A stretch of 64,000 nt of DNA from Lepas anatifera (lineage: Eukaryota > Arthropoda > Thecostraca > Lepadidae): assembly GCA_034440635.1 (NCBI GenBank), contig JAOTON010000896.1, positions 2,239,001 through 2,303,000 on the forward strand, given 5' to 3'. The notes beneath the pieces were generated by a model that was not told the origin of the DNA, ran no database searches, and saw only the letters and a list, made by a program, of their open reading frames with translations. Shown in pieces: positions 10,635 through 21,529 of this stretch (its first letter is position 1; every line of letters starts with the position of its first letter). The position numbers were made by a program, and so were the translations under genes.

Positions 10635-10933
10635 TTTGTGTAGTTTCGGAACGGGCTGGAACATATACCTATTGTCACCTCCTGGCGTGAAAGTATAGTT
10701 TTTAAGACCGATTTTAACGACGATTTTTCATTATTGTCATAAGCCAATAAATAAAAAGTGTTATCGGATACGCGTCATTACCCCTTATTGTATACTTGCC
10801 TCCCTCATGTCATGAATTGTGTATTCTGTCTTGGATCATATCCCTTGTAGAGACAACCACCGCACAAGCCTATGCCAGCTGACACTCGTCCCGTCCTCGG
10901 CTCTCCTACCACCACCTCCACGGAGCTGTGGCC

Positions 10934-11863
10934 TCATTGTCGAGGCTTACAGGTTGTTCGCTCGCCGGGCTGGAAAGAGAGTCCCGCCCCGCCCCGGTTG
11001 TACCTCCGACGGCCGTTGAGGGACTGGGTAGGGCGGGAGCTGGGAGGTAGCTGGTTCCCGTTAGTCCCCTGAAGCTGTCTCAGGAACGTCAGCTACACGT
11101 CCGTCACCGGCACTGTGTGTGTGAAAACCATCCAAGTGACCACCTCGTCACACAGGGGAGTGGGCAGCGAGCCGGAGTACTTGAAGAACTTGTCCGTGTT
11201 GACCGGCAGCAGCTTGGAGAGGTGCGGGGGTGAGGCTACTTGCGCCAGTGTCAGGGCCTCTCGGATCCGCGGAAGATCAGCTGCCAGACTGATAATTCCT
11301 CGATTTTTCAACAGTTTCAAAGGTTTTGTGGTCTTCTTTCCCAGTACTGAAAGAGCTATGTAGCCGTCCACACGATTCGACGCCATGACTGCAGAATCGT
11401 ATTTGGTGTTTCTGGCGTAGATTTGAATTTCCAGCGGGTACTTGATGCCTTTTATGGAGTGTGCCGACCCTTGGTCGTCCGTGGCCGCGAAGTGAAAAAC
11501 AACTCCCTCTGGCTGGTACTCTCCGACAAGGCCGCCTCCTTTGATGGTGGGCGTCCTGCCGTCGGCGGGGTTCAGTATTAGTCCAGCGCGCCGCCCGCCG
11601 TTGATCAGAGTCATATTCGGCGCCCGGTGGAAGTGGGTAAACTGGAGCGGCGACAACTCCACCTTGACGTCGCAGAGGTCGAGGTTGATGGGCGACTATA
11701 GGATTCCACAGCACTGAGGGCTCACGGCACCCCAATCATCCGTTTCTACCGTGCCACCGCTGTCTTTAAAGATTGTGTCGAGTGAGCCCCCGAAGTAACC
11801 TCCGACAATTTCACACAAAGCAAAGAGTATGATGCTAGTGACGCTAGCGAGATGAGCCGGCAT
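10934..11863 (-). pseudogene. Carbonic-anhydrase-related secreted protein, broken copy 1
   Basis: The frame starts with an N-terminal signal-like stretch (MPAHLASVTSIILFALCEI) and is followed by alpha-carbonic-anhydrase sequence: DDWGAVSPQCCG, SPINLDLCDV, DDQGSAH and NTKY. Compared with copy 2 there are two nonsense changes: TAG at 11696-11698, just before the SPIN motif, and TAG at 11093-11095 after HTVPVTDV. The middle section between them is open. Like copy 2 it has no introns and lacks two of the three family zinc ligands. The region around VASPPHLSKLLP is intact here, whereas copy 2 has a frameshift there, so the two copies decayed independently. Confidence 0.85.
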
Positions 11864-12271
11864 GTTTCTGCTGAAGAACTGCGTAGGCAGCTGGGCTTTC
11901 GGCACTCCTTCGGACTAATGAGATCTGCACTCTTTGACTTTTGATTGTAAGCTTCGTACGGAACAGGACACCTTCACTAACTCGTTTGGCTCGTACTACC
12001 GAGACCACCTTCGACACGAGCTTCTGCCGACTGACTGACTAATTAATCACCTGGTGGACGTTCTTATTTCGTCGGGAGGTTCATCGACCCCGTCCGTTTT
12101 TGTGTTAGGAGTCCAACCGGTGTTGGCTAGGTCCAGTTTTTGAGGAACAACGTTTCACATTTCACGATGACCTGTAGTTAATGTAAATACTGCTGCTGAA
12201 TGACCAAACTGCTAAGGTCATACAGTGTTGCCAACTTGCACTATTATAATCAGAATGTGGAAGATTTACTT

Positions 12272-13218
12272 CTAACCCTCGTCCCGGTGGGGGGGTTTTT
12301 GAACACCCCCTCGGGTGTTTCCGGCGGCACGAAAAAACCGCGGCGCTTCGCGCCGCCGTACTTAACTTAGATTAACCTTGATAAATTCCACAACTTTCCC
12401 AAAATTTTTCATTTGGTTCATTTCAGGTCAGGTCACCAGTGCAGGTCAAGTGACCTCACCTCCAAAAATGTTTAAGGTGGTATAAGTAAGAACTGGGTGA
12501 ATATATCGGATGGAACCATATACGACATAATAATGGGCCCACCGAGTGCTACAAAATTTGTTCCGGGATTTTTCATATCGATGACCTAAGCTCAAGTACG
12601 GACCATGACCTCTACATTGCAAATACACGGGCAAAACAGAAATTGGGATGTATTTGTTTAAATACAGTTGAGAATAACTTCATATTCTCCAAATCGTACT
12701 ACGTTCGGCCCCTTTCCAGGTTCGTGTTGAAATTTTTGACCTGTGACCTCTGATAGGTCATCAGGGAATATTTAAGCAGTTTTTAGTTAGGTCAATAACT
12801 TTGCATGAAACGATGATGCAGCTTTTATTTTGATATCATTGCGTTTGCATTACTATTACGAGTCGATTGATATGCATATTGGTTATTGGCTATGCTAGGT
12901 TAAAAGTGATCTTGACCTGGCCTGGGGTCAAGCCATTTTGTGTTTTGACCTGGTATGATCATACTATACATCATTCGATTCGCCGTGACGAGAGGAAGCG
13001 AATGTTACCTAAAAATGATTCTAACTCAATTCTGTCAGACCTTAGAGCCCAAAAACTTTTCTCAAAATCCCACTTTCTTTGACCAGTCATGACCTCAATT
13101 TTGACCTGAGCCAAAAAATGTGACCGATATAGCTTCTTCATGAATTTGTATAAGCTATCCACCAGCGTTCGTGTTTTTTTCGCTATCCCGAACAGGGGCC
13201 GTGTTCGAGGGAGTGTTT
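12272..13218 (+). mobile_element. TTAA-type element, family C (copy C2, decayed)
   Basis: The left end is CTAACCCTCGTCCCGGTGGG with a partly palindromic GGGGGTTTTTGAACACCCCC and a hairpin CCGCGGCGCTTCGCGCCGCC-like run. The next section matches family C at 52263-53468 (the same order of TCAAGTGACCTCACCT, TGTTCCGGGATTTTT, ATCATTCGATTCG). The right end is eroded and ends near TTTAA at 13216-13219. AGGTCA-type hexamers are frequent. It is non-coding. Confidence 0.65.
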
Positions 13219-15294
13219 AAACACCACCACCAGGGCAAAGCACAGTGATGGAGGAGGCCTGAAAAATGGGACGAAATTCATAGCTCAATAAATAATAATA
13301 ATAGAACAATGATTTTGGATTTAAATTGAGGCTCTTTGTCAGCCGGCTCAAACAAGCACACCTAATTTTGTTTTTCCTTTTAACCTTCCTTTTACTAGGG
13401 GTCGATTCTATCCTCCTCTTTATTTTTCGCAATGGGAGAAAAAAACGGCTCAGTTTATGCGCAATGCCGCGTAGCAAGTGCAAAGCACAATCAATTTGAT
13501 ACATCTTGACGAAATTTCAATCCAAGGTGAGGTCAGGTCACCGAGTTATGATGTCATTTCTAAACTGATGTGAGGCAATGTTGGGTCTCAAAACAAGGTT
13601 GACAAAAGCCGGAAGTAGCTCGGCTTCTAGAAGAGTTAGATCAAGTTTCTATAAACCATTCAAACTTTATTGCAAAGAAAAATCTAGAGAGGACATCCAT
13701 TTTGAGGTCAGTTCATAACGAAGGCACCAGGGCACCTATCGGCACCCATTGGGTGCGCTACTTCATGCAGAGGGTATCGAGGGTCTTAACGGCTCTGACC
13801 ATGACGGTAGCTTTATGAAATAATTACACAGTGGCAAATCGGACCATGCGGTAAGCTGAATAAAGGTAAAAGTAAGGAAACAATTCATAAGATTGATAAT
13901 TTGATTTATTGATTTGATTTCCCCAGACGTTAGACGGCAAACATTGCAAGTGAAAAATGCGTTCTCACCCCGTATTTATTAGCATTGGGAACACAGCATC
14001 AACACATCATCAGAAGATGACCACTGTTAAACTTTAACAGCCGGCAAACGCAAAAAGTGCGACAAGCGACTTTCTTCGAAATCCAAGAGAGGTAGCATAT
14101 ACAGTCGGTTCGGTACTGATTGAAAAGTATTAGGTGGCGGTTGTTTTTGCAAAATATATCTCAAGTGAAGGTCCTTGCCGACACCATTGTTGCCTCAGCT
14201 GCTGCGTTTTAACTGGATGCATGAACTGACGTGCAAAATACTTCATAAGGTCCAAAATTCGGAAGCCATTGAGAAAAGACAAAATCATTGGGATCGGCGA
14301 AAACAGTTTTTTGTCCATAATTTTCCAAATTGACGTCTCATCCAGATTGCAGGGTCCCAGATTTAAAGAGCCCGTCAAAATACATTGCTAGAGACGAAAC
14401 GTTTAGGCAAAGAGTAATCGTTTTTAAGATATTTATTAAGCGAACTGACACTAATATCTACCAATCACTCTGGAAACGGCTGCATATACCTGAAAGTCAG
14501 TTTTAACGGGGGGAGAGGTCAAAGATTAACGGAAAATTGGTTTAAGATTATATTTTACAAATGGGAAGGAAGTGAGCCGAAGTTAATATCTGATTTTTTA
14601 TTCACGGCTTGATCTCGCTGCGCCCTAATAGCTTTTGAACAACATGCTTTCGTTGTCTCAGTTTACCACCTTGCTTCTCAACTTTATTGCCTCCTTCAAT
14701 AAAAGGCAATCCATCAATAACGTTACCCATATTTGGTAACTTTTTACCCCCTTCCTCCCCCATTTAAATGTGTCATTTGATTGGAGAAATGAAATAATAC
14801 GCGTCGATTGGTGGATGCCGCGCGCGTCATTGCCACAACCGCCCGTCGACTACGGGTAGAACATGCGCTGACTAAAACTATCATAACTTTCTTACGGCCG
14901 TCGGTTCCCGACTTACGGATTCCGCCAATGTAAAGAAGATACTTGTCAGGCTACATGGTATGATTTTCTTGCTGATCCTGACTGTGCATTTTTTGCCAGT
15001 GTAAGGAAATATGATGTATGTTATACATTTTAGTTCCGAAACATGTGTTTGTTAAAACGAACTCACTGCATTCGCCGGAGCAGCTAGAACCGTATTTTTG
15101 TAACCAGGAGGTCGCAAAGATCCCAAGTGTCACGGTAGTATACGTTTTTTATGGATGGCGAGGTGTGAGCACCTGTTATTAACGTTTTAGATCATGCTAT
15201 TATTTCTGGTCAGATAACCGTATTTAGCGAGGCAGAATAAATTTCAAGTTTCAGCCCCTGTGAAACCAGTGTGGTACCCTAGAGGAAGAAAATA
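13219..15294. other. 2-kb stretch without a recognisable gene
   Basis: I see no convincing coding exon, RNA gene or terminal-repeat element. Short ORFs (13217-13504 minus, 14130-14378 minus, 14951-15133 minus) have no motif I recognise and no consistent splice context. An AAT-rich tract is at about 13290. Confidence 0.5.
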
Positions 15295-16991
15295 GGGGAA
15301 AGTGGGGGGGGTTCATGGACACCTTGGGTAAGACGGACACCCCCTGTTTGGGACGAACTTACAGTGCCACGACGGGGAAAAGCGTGAAATACGCTTCCTT
15401 TTACCGCGCTTCGGTCGCAGAGCAACGTTGGGTCCGGTAAGCTCTCTAAGTTATTTACAATTTTCATAATAGTAAAAACTGCAACTCATGTGTTTTTTCA
15501 CAATCGAATTTGTAAGGTCATTGCATGGATGTTTCAATAGATACTTTATTGGTATTACGTGATATGGCTCTTCAATGTTAAATTATGTTACATATGTTCA
15601 ATGTACATATGTATGTTCAATGTTACATATGTTACATTTTGTTCCCCGCAGTCGCTGACCGTGTAATCGCCATGGCGTCCAATTCATATCCAAGTTTGTT
15701 TAGGAAGAGCAAAGTGGGGTAAGACGGACGCCACGTGTGGGGCAAGATGGATATGGTGTCCATGCTACCCCGCACAAGAGTATATTTAATTTTATATAAT
15801 ATAAGCTTAAATAAATAAAGACTGATGGTTTGGGCCAGAAATGGACACAGGGCCAGAAATGCTGGAGAACATATAATTAAATTTGGGGGTCATCCAAGGG
15901 CAGGTGTACCCCTCGACCCTCAACACCCCTGAAATGGTCACGGTGTCCCTCTGAGAAATTGATGGGCCCCCTAAAGTGTCGCTTCCAACCCCACCCCTCA
16001 GGAGCGGGGGAGGGGTGCTCTTAGTCCTGCGAGAGGATCTGGCGCCCACCTGATATGTTTTGCGTTCCAAAAGTGCCACCCCCTGGCAGGCGCGCACCCA
16101 ATATTTTTATTTGGGGGGGCAGCTGACGAGAGGGGACACCAGGCCGGTGGAGGGGGTGGCATTTTACCTCCGGGGGCGCACTTGTTCGCCCAAAGGGCAG
16201 CCAATTTTCGCATCCTGGGGAGGGGGGAGGGTGAGAGCGGTGCATTGTTTGCTCCGCAGGCCTAGTGAAATTTTTTTAGGGGGCGGCGTGTTGGGTACAG
16301 GGTCAGCAAGGTCAGTGTAGAGGGGCGGCATGTTGGGTGCAGGGGCGGCAGTCAGTGTAGCACTGCCTCTAAAAGTCAGGTGAAGGGTCATCCTTCCCCT
16401 CGATTGGGCACCTTCGGCGCTCCACATGGATGGGGGCGGCACTTTTGAGCCAAAGTGTTTGGAGGCCTGCTTCCCCCTCTGGGTGCGCGCCCGCCCTTGA
16501 CCCGGATGGCGCCCCCGGCAAGGTGCCCCGCCCCCTGATCGTTGATCCTGGATCAACCTATGCACAGTTCCACTACAGTCCTCGATACTTTAATCCTCCG
16601 TCATTAACAAATTCAGAAAAGGCATGACCGGCTCTGACCCTTTGACGGAAAAAGTAAGAAAATGCCCCCTTCCCCGCGACGGAGGACAGTCGCCTAGTGG
16701 GTGGATGCAGATAGAAATCTTCAAGGCCTGGTTCGATCACTTTGTTCACCTTGTCCATCTTTCCCCATGGGGTGACCATGTTACCCCATTAGGTGGGGCG
16801 AAATGGACTTTAGCTACTTTTTCTAAACTTTAAGCAAATTTTAACATAATAAATACAGACACATGACTGCTTGCACAGAGGTAGATAAATGTCTAAAGTA
16901 TCTCTATAGCCACAATAGGAACCAAGCAAGCTTATTAAGTCATCGAAAACTCACACCATCGTTACGGTGTCCGTGACCCCCCACTTTCCCG
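15295..16991. mobile_element. TA-flanked terminal-inverted-repeat element, 1.7 kb
   Basis: The left end GGGGAAAGTGGGG and the right end, read on the minus strand, CGGGAAAGTGGGGGG form imperfect inverted repeats extending to GGACACC on both sides. TA flanks both ends (15293-15294, 16992-16993), as in Tc1/mariner. The interior holds more copies of a GTAAGACGGACGCC-like motif (15340, 15720) and, at about 16090-16320, a GC-rich insert. No transposase is readable, so it is non-autonomous. The TA could be chance. Confidence 0.5.
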
Positions 16992-17059
16992 TAATGATGG
17001 TTTTACAGGTTCCAAACAATGCTCAAACGCATTGCATACATTTGATATAAATTCTAGAA

Positions 17060-17154
17060 TGTCGTTTCTGGCATTCTCGTCCCGTTTTTTAGGCCCGCTG
17101 CATCACTGTGCGAAGGTGGCTCGGAGGCCCACCGGGGCGCGAGTTAAGTTCCAC
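17060..17154 (+). mobile_element. Orphan doubled end of a TTAA element
   Basis: GCGAAGGTGGCTCGGAGGCC followed by CACCGGGGCGCGAGTTAA matches the doubled right terminus of families A and C, including the linker. The matching left end is not seen, so this is a solo terminus or a badly truncated element. Confidence 0.6.
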
Positions 17155-17727
17155 CACCTATTTTAAAAGGTGGCGAGAGAGACGTTCACCACCAGAATAC
17201 GCTACCCGGCCACATTTGGGAGAATGTATACATGCGTCGATTGGCGAAAGAATTTTGAAAATTAGTCCGTAATCTCTTAACTTATAGGCTTTCAAAGTCA
17301 TATTTATATTTCGAGACAGCCGCAATCCCTCGGTCGCACCAGTTCGCCTGCACTGTAGACCGTGGCGTGTGTAATAGTGACGTAATAACGTCATAAAATC
17401 TGATCATATGTCAAGGTCACACGACATGAAGGACAAGGTCAAGATCAAAGGTCACAGGTCAGGGTCATTGACCCCAGTACTCCTGATGACTGGAGTTTTA
17501 GGGCGCTGCAGCTGCAGAGGCTATATGTGCCCGTCAGAATGGTATTACACCATTCCTAGATTGTCCTTATTAGCTAAAGCGCCCTTTTCAGAGTGTGTGA
17601 TATCTACCAATCTCTGACGGGGGTGTACATTACGTCAAAATGTATTTCTCTCAATACGATACAACTTTCCCAAAGTCTATGAACGCGTCATACCTAGAAT
17701 CTGTGCCAGCGGCAACAGTGGGTAGCA

Positions 17728-17928
17728 TCAGCGCTGACATCGTTTCAGCTGGTCGCAGCTGTCAGTTACAAATAAAACATGCTGCACAGTGAGGCGGCTG
17801 CCACAGTGAGGACACATGCTGGGGGCCGTGTTGGTTAAGTGATGGGTATGCGTCGCATAGTAGTGGCCGACTCGAAGCTTAGTGAGGCTCACCTCCATTC
17901 TGCTTCGCCTGCTGCTAGACTCCCAGAG
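17728..17928 (-). mobile_element. LINE 3' fragment (C-terminal zinc-finger region)
   Basis: On the minus strand the frame reads SLTKLRVGHYYATHTHHL, then PSMCPHCGSRLTVQHVLF. This TxLRxGH ... CPxCG ... TVxHxL pattern is the characteristic C-terminus of several non-LTR retrotransposon polyproteins that follow the RNase H domain (I/Jockey-like). The fragment is interrupted upstream by the family D element at 17930. No reverse transcriptase domain remains next to it. Confidence 0.7.
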
Positions 17929-17929
17929 T

Positions 17930-18385
17930 TTAAAGGGAAAGTGGCACCTAGGTCGAATCCTGGAATTTAGTGTAATTAGGTGTACTTTTAGCCGAACATA
18001 ATGAAACCACTCATGATTTCTCTGAAAAATGTACAATAAGCTCAATATTTTGATTTTTAAAATACTCCTCTAGGAAAAGAAATAAGCATCAGTCTGTGGA
18101 TGATGTCATGATTTCGCAACCACCACCATACTTGAAACGCTTCAAGGGCTTCAATTGGCTGATGCTCATCGTGACGTCAGCATATGTTGTCACACCAACA
18201 GCCATGACAACTGTGGCCTGCTGCTAGGGGTACAAGAGGGGTACATAGGTAGGATTTAGCTTTTTTTCTACGGAAATCTCTAATTCCAAGACAAATGATA
18301 TATTGAGTACCGGGTTTTCCGACTTGCTTTACAACTTGGCTATCTCAGTTAAAATCACGTCATGAAGGTGCCACCTTCCCTTTAA
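17930..18385. mobile_element. TTAA MITE, family D (copy D1)
   Basis: This 456-bp element has TTAA at both ends and about 20-bp terminal inverted repeats (TTAAAGGGAAAGTGGCACCT; right end AGGTGCCACCTTCCCTTTAA). It lacks the G5-N-C5 palindromes and doubled end of families A-C, E and F, so it is a separate TTAA type. It contains the conserved GGGCTTCAATTGGCTGATGC block also present in D2 and D3, and a TGACGTCA octamer at about 18173. Confidence 0.88.
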
Positions 18386-18950
18386 TCGATGACCGCAAAC
18401 GTTTCAAAAAGCAATCTTGCTTTGCAGTCCAACTGGGCTGTCACTCAGCATTTACAACATATTGTTGACAAGATGTTGCACAAGTTCACGGATAAAAGGT
18501 CAAACGTTTTTTTAAGGTCACACCCTTATTTCCCACCCAAAGGCTGCTATAGTGCCGATTATATTGTACATTATATGGGATATACCATATTGTTGTGTTA
18601 AAGGTCAGTGACCTTGAATGACCTTGACCTCAAATTTGCATTGCAAATTTTGTGGTACCTTCTCTTTATACCTTTAGTCCGGCTTGGCTATATTCCCGAC
18701 TTTTTACGCATAGTGACAGCATTTCCTCATAGGTCCCCGGCACGGCCCATATGTAACATTTACCGCTTTGTTTGACCTTGAAGATACTGACCTAGGTCAA
18801 TGAAACTCAGCCATTAGGTAGATCACTATGGCCCCCACACACCCTCCAACGGCTGAAGTTCTAACCCTTTTGGTTTCCAAATATAAGTTGGGGCGGGGCG
18901 TTTAGACCCCTCCACTGCACGTTGACAACAGACCCTCTCCACTGCGTGTG

Positions 18951-19985
18951 TTAACCCGCGCCCCACCGGGGGTCCGGCGCCACCTTCGCCCCACCGGGGG
19001 GCCATCGATGGCCCCCCTCTAACTCCGAAAATATGGGCGTTAGCGCAAATCTGCAAAGTGCAATAGAAAGCTCGCGTGAATTCAGTAAGAAATTACTTCG
19101 CATGTTTTAGTGCTCAGGTCAATGGTTTGACCTCCAGAGGTCAAATTAGGTCAAGATCGGCTATTTTCACTCAAATATGCAATGATTAAGCAAACTGGGC
19201 ATAACTCTTATGTCATTAGAGCTATTGAGGCCTGGTAAAGTACATTTGATAGCAAATTGCCTGTACTTTTTCCGCTATGTGCAACGTAAAGACCTCCCGC
19301 CAGTGGTTTGACCGCCAGAGGTCACCTCGTGACCTAATATGACCTGAGGTCACGAAAGGTCAAGAAGTGACCTTGCCGTATATCAAATGAAAGCCAGTGA
19401 CAAGACAAACACGATGGTGTTTGTTTCACAGCTCTAGCTCAATTAGGTCAAAAGTTATAGTCAAAATACTGTTTTTGACCTCCGGTGACCTTGGATGACC
19501 TTGGAGAAGTCAAAGGGCAAATATGACCCCTGGGATCCGTGAAAGGGTGTCCAAAAACGTTGTTCTGAGCAGTCTGAGTATTTGCAATCATATTTGTGGC
19601 TTTTATATCATGAAATAGCTTTTCCCCATGCTTTTCCAATGGGAGAGGTCGCCTCGTGACCTGACCTCAGGGCACGAAATCGAAAAATCCCGGATATACA
19701 CCTTGTAGACCCTGGAGGGGTCATGAAGTGTAGGAAGTTTCAAATCGATCGACTTTGAAATGTAGCTCTTACAGAGCTCTAAAGTGAAGTGAGGTGACCT
19801 TGGTTGACCTCGTCTGGTGACCTGACCTTGGGTGACCCGGGGTAAAAAATTTCAGGGATGATGGGAAAATGATGCAGTGAGAGGTAGAGCCCTCAACCGC
19901 GGTGCTGCGCCTCGTCGTTTTTCTGCTATCCCGGAAAAACCTTAGGGGGGGGCCATCGATGGCCCCCCGGTGGGGCGAGGGTTAA
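18951..19985 (-). mobile_element. TTAA element, family A (copy A3)
   Basis: This is the reverse complement of A2 with high similarity along its whole 1035 bp: doubled terminus at the left, single terminus at the right. Its left TTAA is also the last TTAA of family F copy F1, and its right TTAA is also the first TTAA of family D copy D3, so three elements are chained through shared TTAAs. It is rich in AGGTCA/TGACCT. Confidence 0.9.
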
Positions 19986-20336
19986 AGGTAATGCAGCACC
20001 TTCATAACATGATTTCAACTGAGATAGCCAAGTTGTAAAGCAGGTCAGAAAACTCAGTATTCTATATATCATTTGTCTTGGAACTGGAGATTTCCGACTC
20101 GAGATCAGCCAATCGAAGCCCTTGAAGCGTTTCTAGTATGGTTGTAGTTGCCAGATCATGATATCATTCACAGGCAGATATTTATTTCTTTTCCTAGAGG
20201 AGTATTTTAAAAATAGAAATATTGAGCTCATTGTACTTTTTTGGAGAAATCATGAGTGGTTTCATTATTCTTGGCTAAAAGTACGCCTAATTACACTAAA
20301 TTCCAGGATTCGAGCAAGGTGCCACATTCCCTTTAA
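19982..20336 (-). mobile_element. TTAA MITE, family D (copy D3, internally deleted)
   Basis: It starts TTAAAGGTAATGCAGCACCT (a decayed terminal repeat) and ends GGTGCCACATTCCCTTTAA. Its orientation is opposite to D1. It is about 100 bp shorter than D1 and D2. Confidence 0.8.
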
Positions 20337-20639
20337 GCATGGTCCAACACTATATCATGTGCCCTCTGTGAAAGACCGACTAAGGGTACTGCTTAGTTCA
20401 GCTGAGGGACCTTAGACCCGGGCCCGGACATTTCCTGACGCAAAGCCGTGCCGTCAGCCCTGGTCTCTAATACCCCTCTAGAAAAAAGATGCACGGGGAC
20501 ATATGACTAAGTCAATCCAAAAGGCCGATATGGTGTCTGTTCAGTGTCAGCAAGATGATCACAATACACGCGCATTGTAAGATTAAGTTGATACGGAGAC
20601 ATCGAGACGGTGGCAAACGAAGTTTCCAAAAAAGTATTC

Positions 20640-20668
20640 TCTCTCCCTCCCTCCCTCCCTCCCTCCCT

Positions 20669-20707
<39 letters not shown>

Positions 20708-20720
20708 CTCTCCCCTCCCT

Positions 20721-20763
<43 letters not shown>
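20640..20763 (+). repeat. (CCCT)n/(CT)n simple repeat
   Basis: A pure pyrimidine tract on the plus strand. The open frames across it (Ser/Leu/Pro or Arg/Glu repeats) are artefacts. It lies directly downstream, in minus-strand sense, of the probable exon at 20803-20924. Confidence 0.95.
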
Positions 20764-20767
<4 letters not shown>

Positions 20768-20802
20768 TCATCCAATCTTTCTGCCCCGTCCTGTCTCCTT
20801 AC

Positions 20803-20924
20803 CTGCATCGGAGCAGATGTTCTTGTCGAGGCGAGCGCATCCCTGGTCAGGGCCGTACATGCTGGAGAGTAGCAGGTCCTTCAGTCTGCTCTCGCGGAAC
20901 ACCGGCAGTTCGCACCAGGCCGAC
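20803..20924 (-). CDS. Probable single host exon, gene unknown
   Basis: Read on the minus strand, CTCTGTTTCCAG precedes and GTAAGGAG follows a 122-nt open segment, both good splice consensus sites. The frame through it is open and reads like a real globular or cysteine-rich domain: AWCELPVFRESRLKDLLL, SSMYGPDQGCARLDKN, then ICSDA. Three cysteines are spaced across about 40 residues. I do not recognise the family. I found no convincing neighbouring exon within the window; the next would have to lie beyond the surrounding repeats. The plus-strand frame over the same bases lacks splice support. Confidence 0.5.
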
Positions 20925-20974
20925 CTGGAAACAGAGGGTTAGTTCAGAGCCCCACCAATTAGTTTCGTTTTGCG

Positions 20975-21030
20975 TCTAGGACGTGACCGTGTCCGCCCTG
21001 GTCACCCGTCTGGTCCTGAGCGTTGGAGAG
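20975..21030 (+). CDS. Possible small plus-strand exon (weak)
   Basis: TTTTGCGTCTAG precedes an open segment reading DVTVSALVTRLVLSVGE, followed by GTACTTATG. The donor is weak and nothing else supports it. Confidence 0.15.
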
Positions 21031-21529
21031 GTACTTATGCTACGTGGTTCGGTCTTTGCAGGTGTACCTCAGCGGAATCTCCTGGTAAGCACGTCCTTGC
21101 ACCAGCGAGGTTGGAATTGCACACTGAATGCAGAGTGTACTGCATCCTCACCCAGCCTGTATTCAGATGCTGAGTGGCAGACCAGGTGGACTGCAGATAC
21201 AATACTCACCCAGCTTCGAGTCACATCCGACATACATCCGAGCCAGGCTTTTATCCTTCTCCCCTATGTTAAACAGTCATTATTGTGTAATGACTAAAAC
21301 TTCTTAAAGTGTAGATTGTGTCCAATGTGAGAATGTTTTCTATTTGCTGTCAATAAACATTTTTGAAGTCAAATTATTTCGGGTCTAGGGGTGAGCCAAC
21401 TTGTGTGGTCATATAGCGCCCATATCTCTCCTCTTTAGCCGAGGCTTATAACAAACTGTTCCCGAATAGTCATTAATTCCTCGGAGAAGTGCAGTCTGTA
21501 ATAAATTCCATTTCAAATTAAATATTCCA

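Larger units (their letters stand above)
10130..12245 (-). repeat. Inverted duplication, left arm
   Basis: On the minus strand this segment matches 21530-23312. Matches include the carbonic-anhydrase-like reading frame, about 500 bp upstream of it, and more than 400 bp downstream of it, including a GATCC...GTCACAGC stretch. This arm carries an extra 368-bp SINE that the other arm lacks. The arms are about 9.3 kb apart and differ by scattered substitutions and small indels, so the duplication is not very recent. Confidence 0.9.
17155..18954 (+). mobile_element. TTAA element, family F (copy F1)
   Basis: This region parallels 29265-30152: shared segments include GCGTCGATTGG, GGCTTTCAAAG, GCACCAGTTCGC and, near the right end, GACCTAGGTCAATGAAA. 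The right end has the doubled terminal repeat (CCACTGCACGTTGACAAC, then CCACTGCGTGTG before TTAA at 18951). A LINE fragment (17728-17928) and a family D element (17930-18385) lie inside. The left boundary is not certain and may be the TTAA at 17151. Confidence 0.6.

Noticed and set aside
20555..20942. ORFs across the CT tract
   Set aside because: Simple-sequence artefact.
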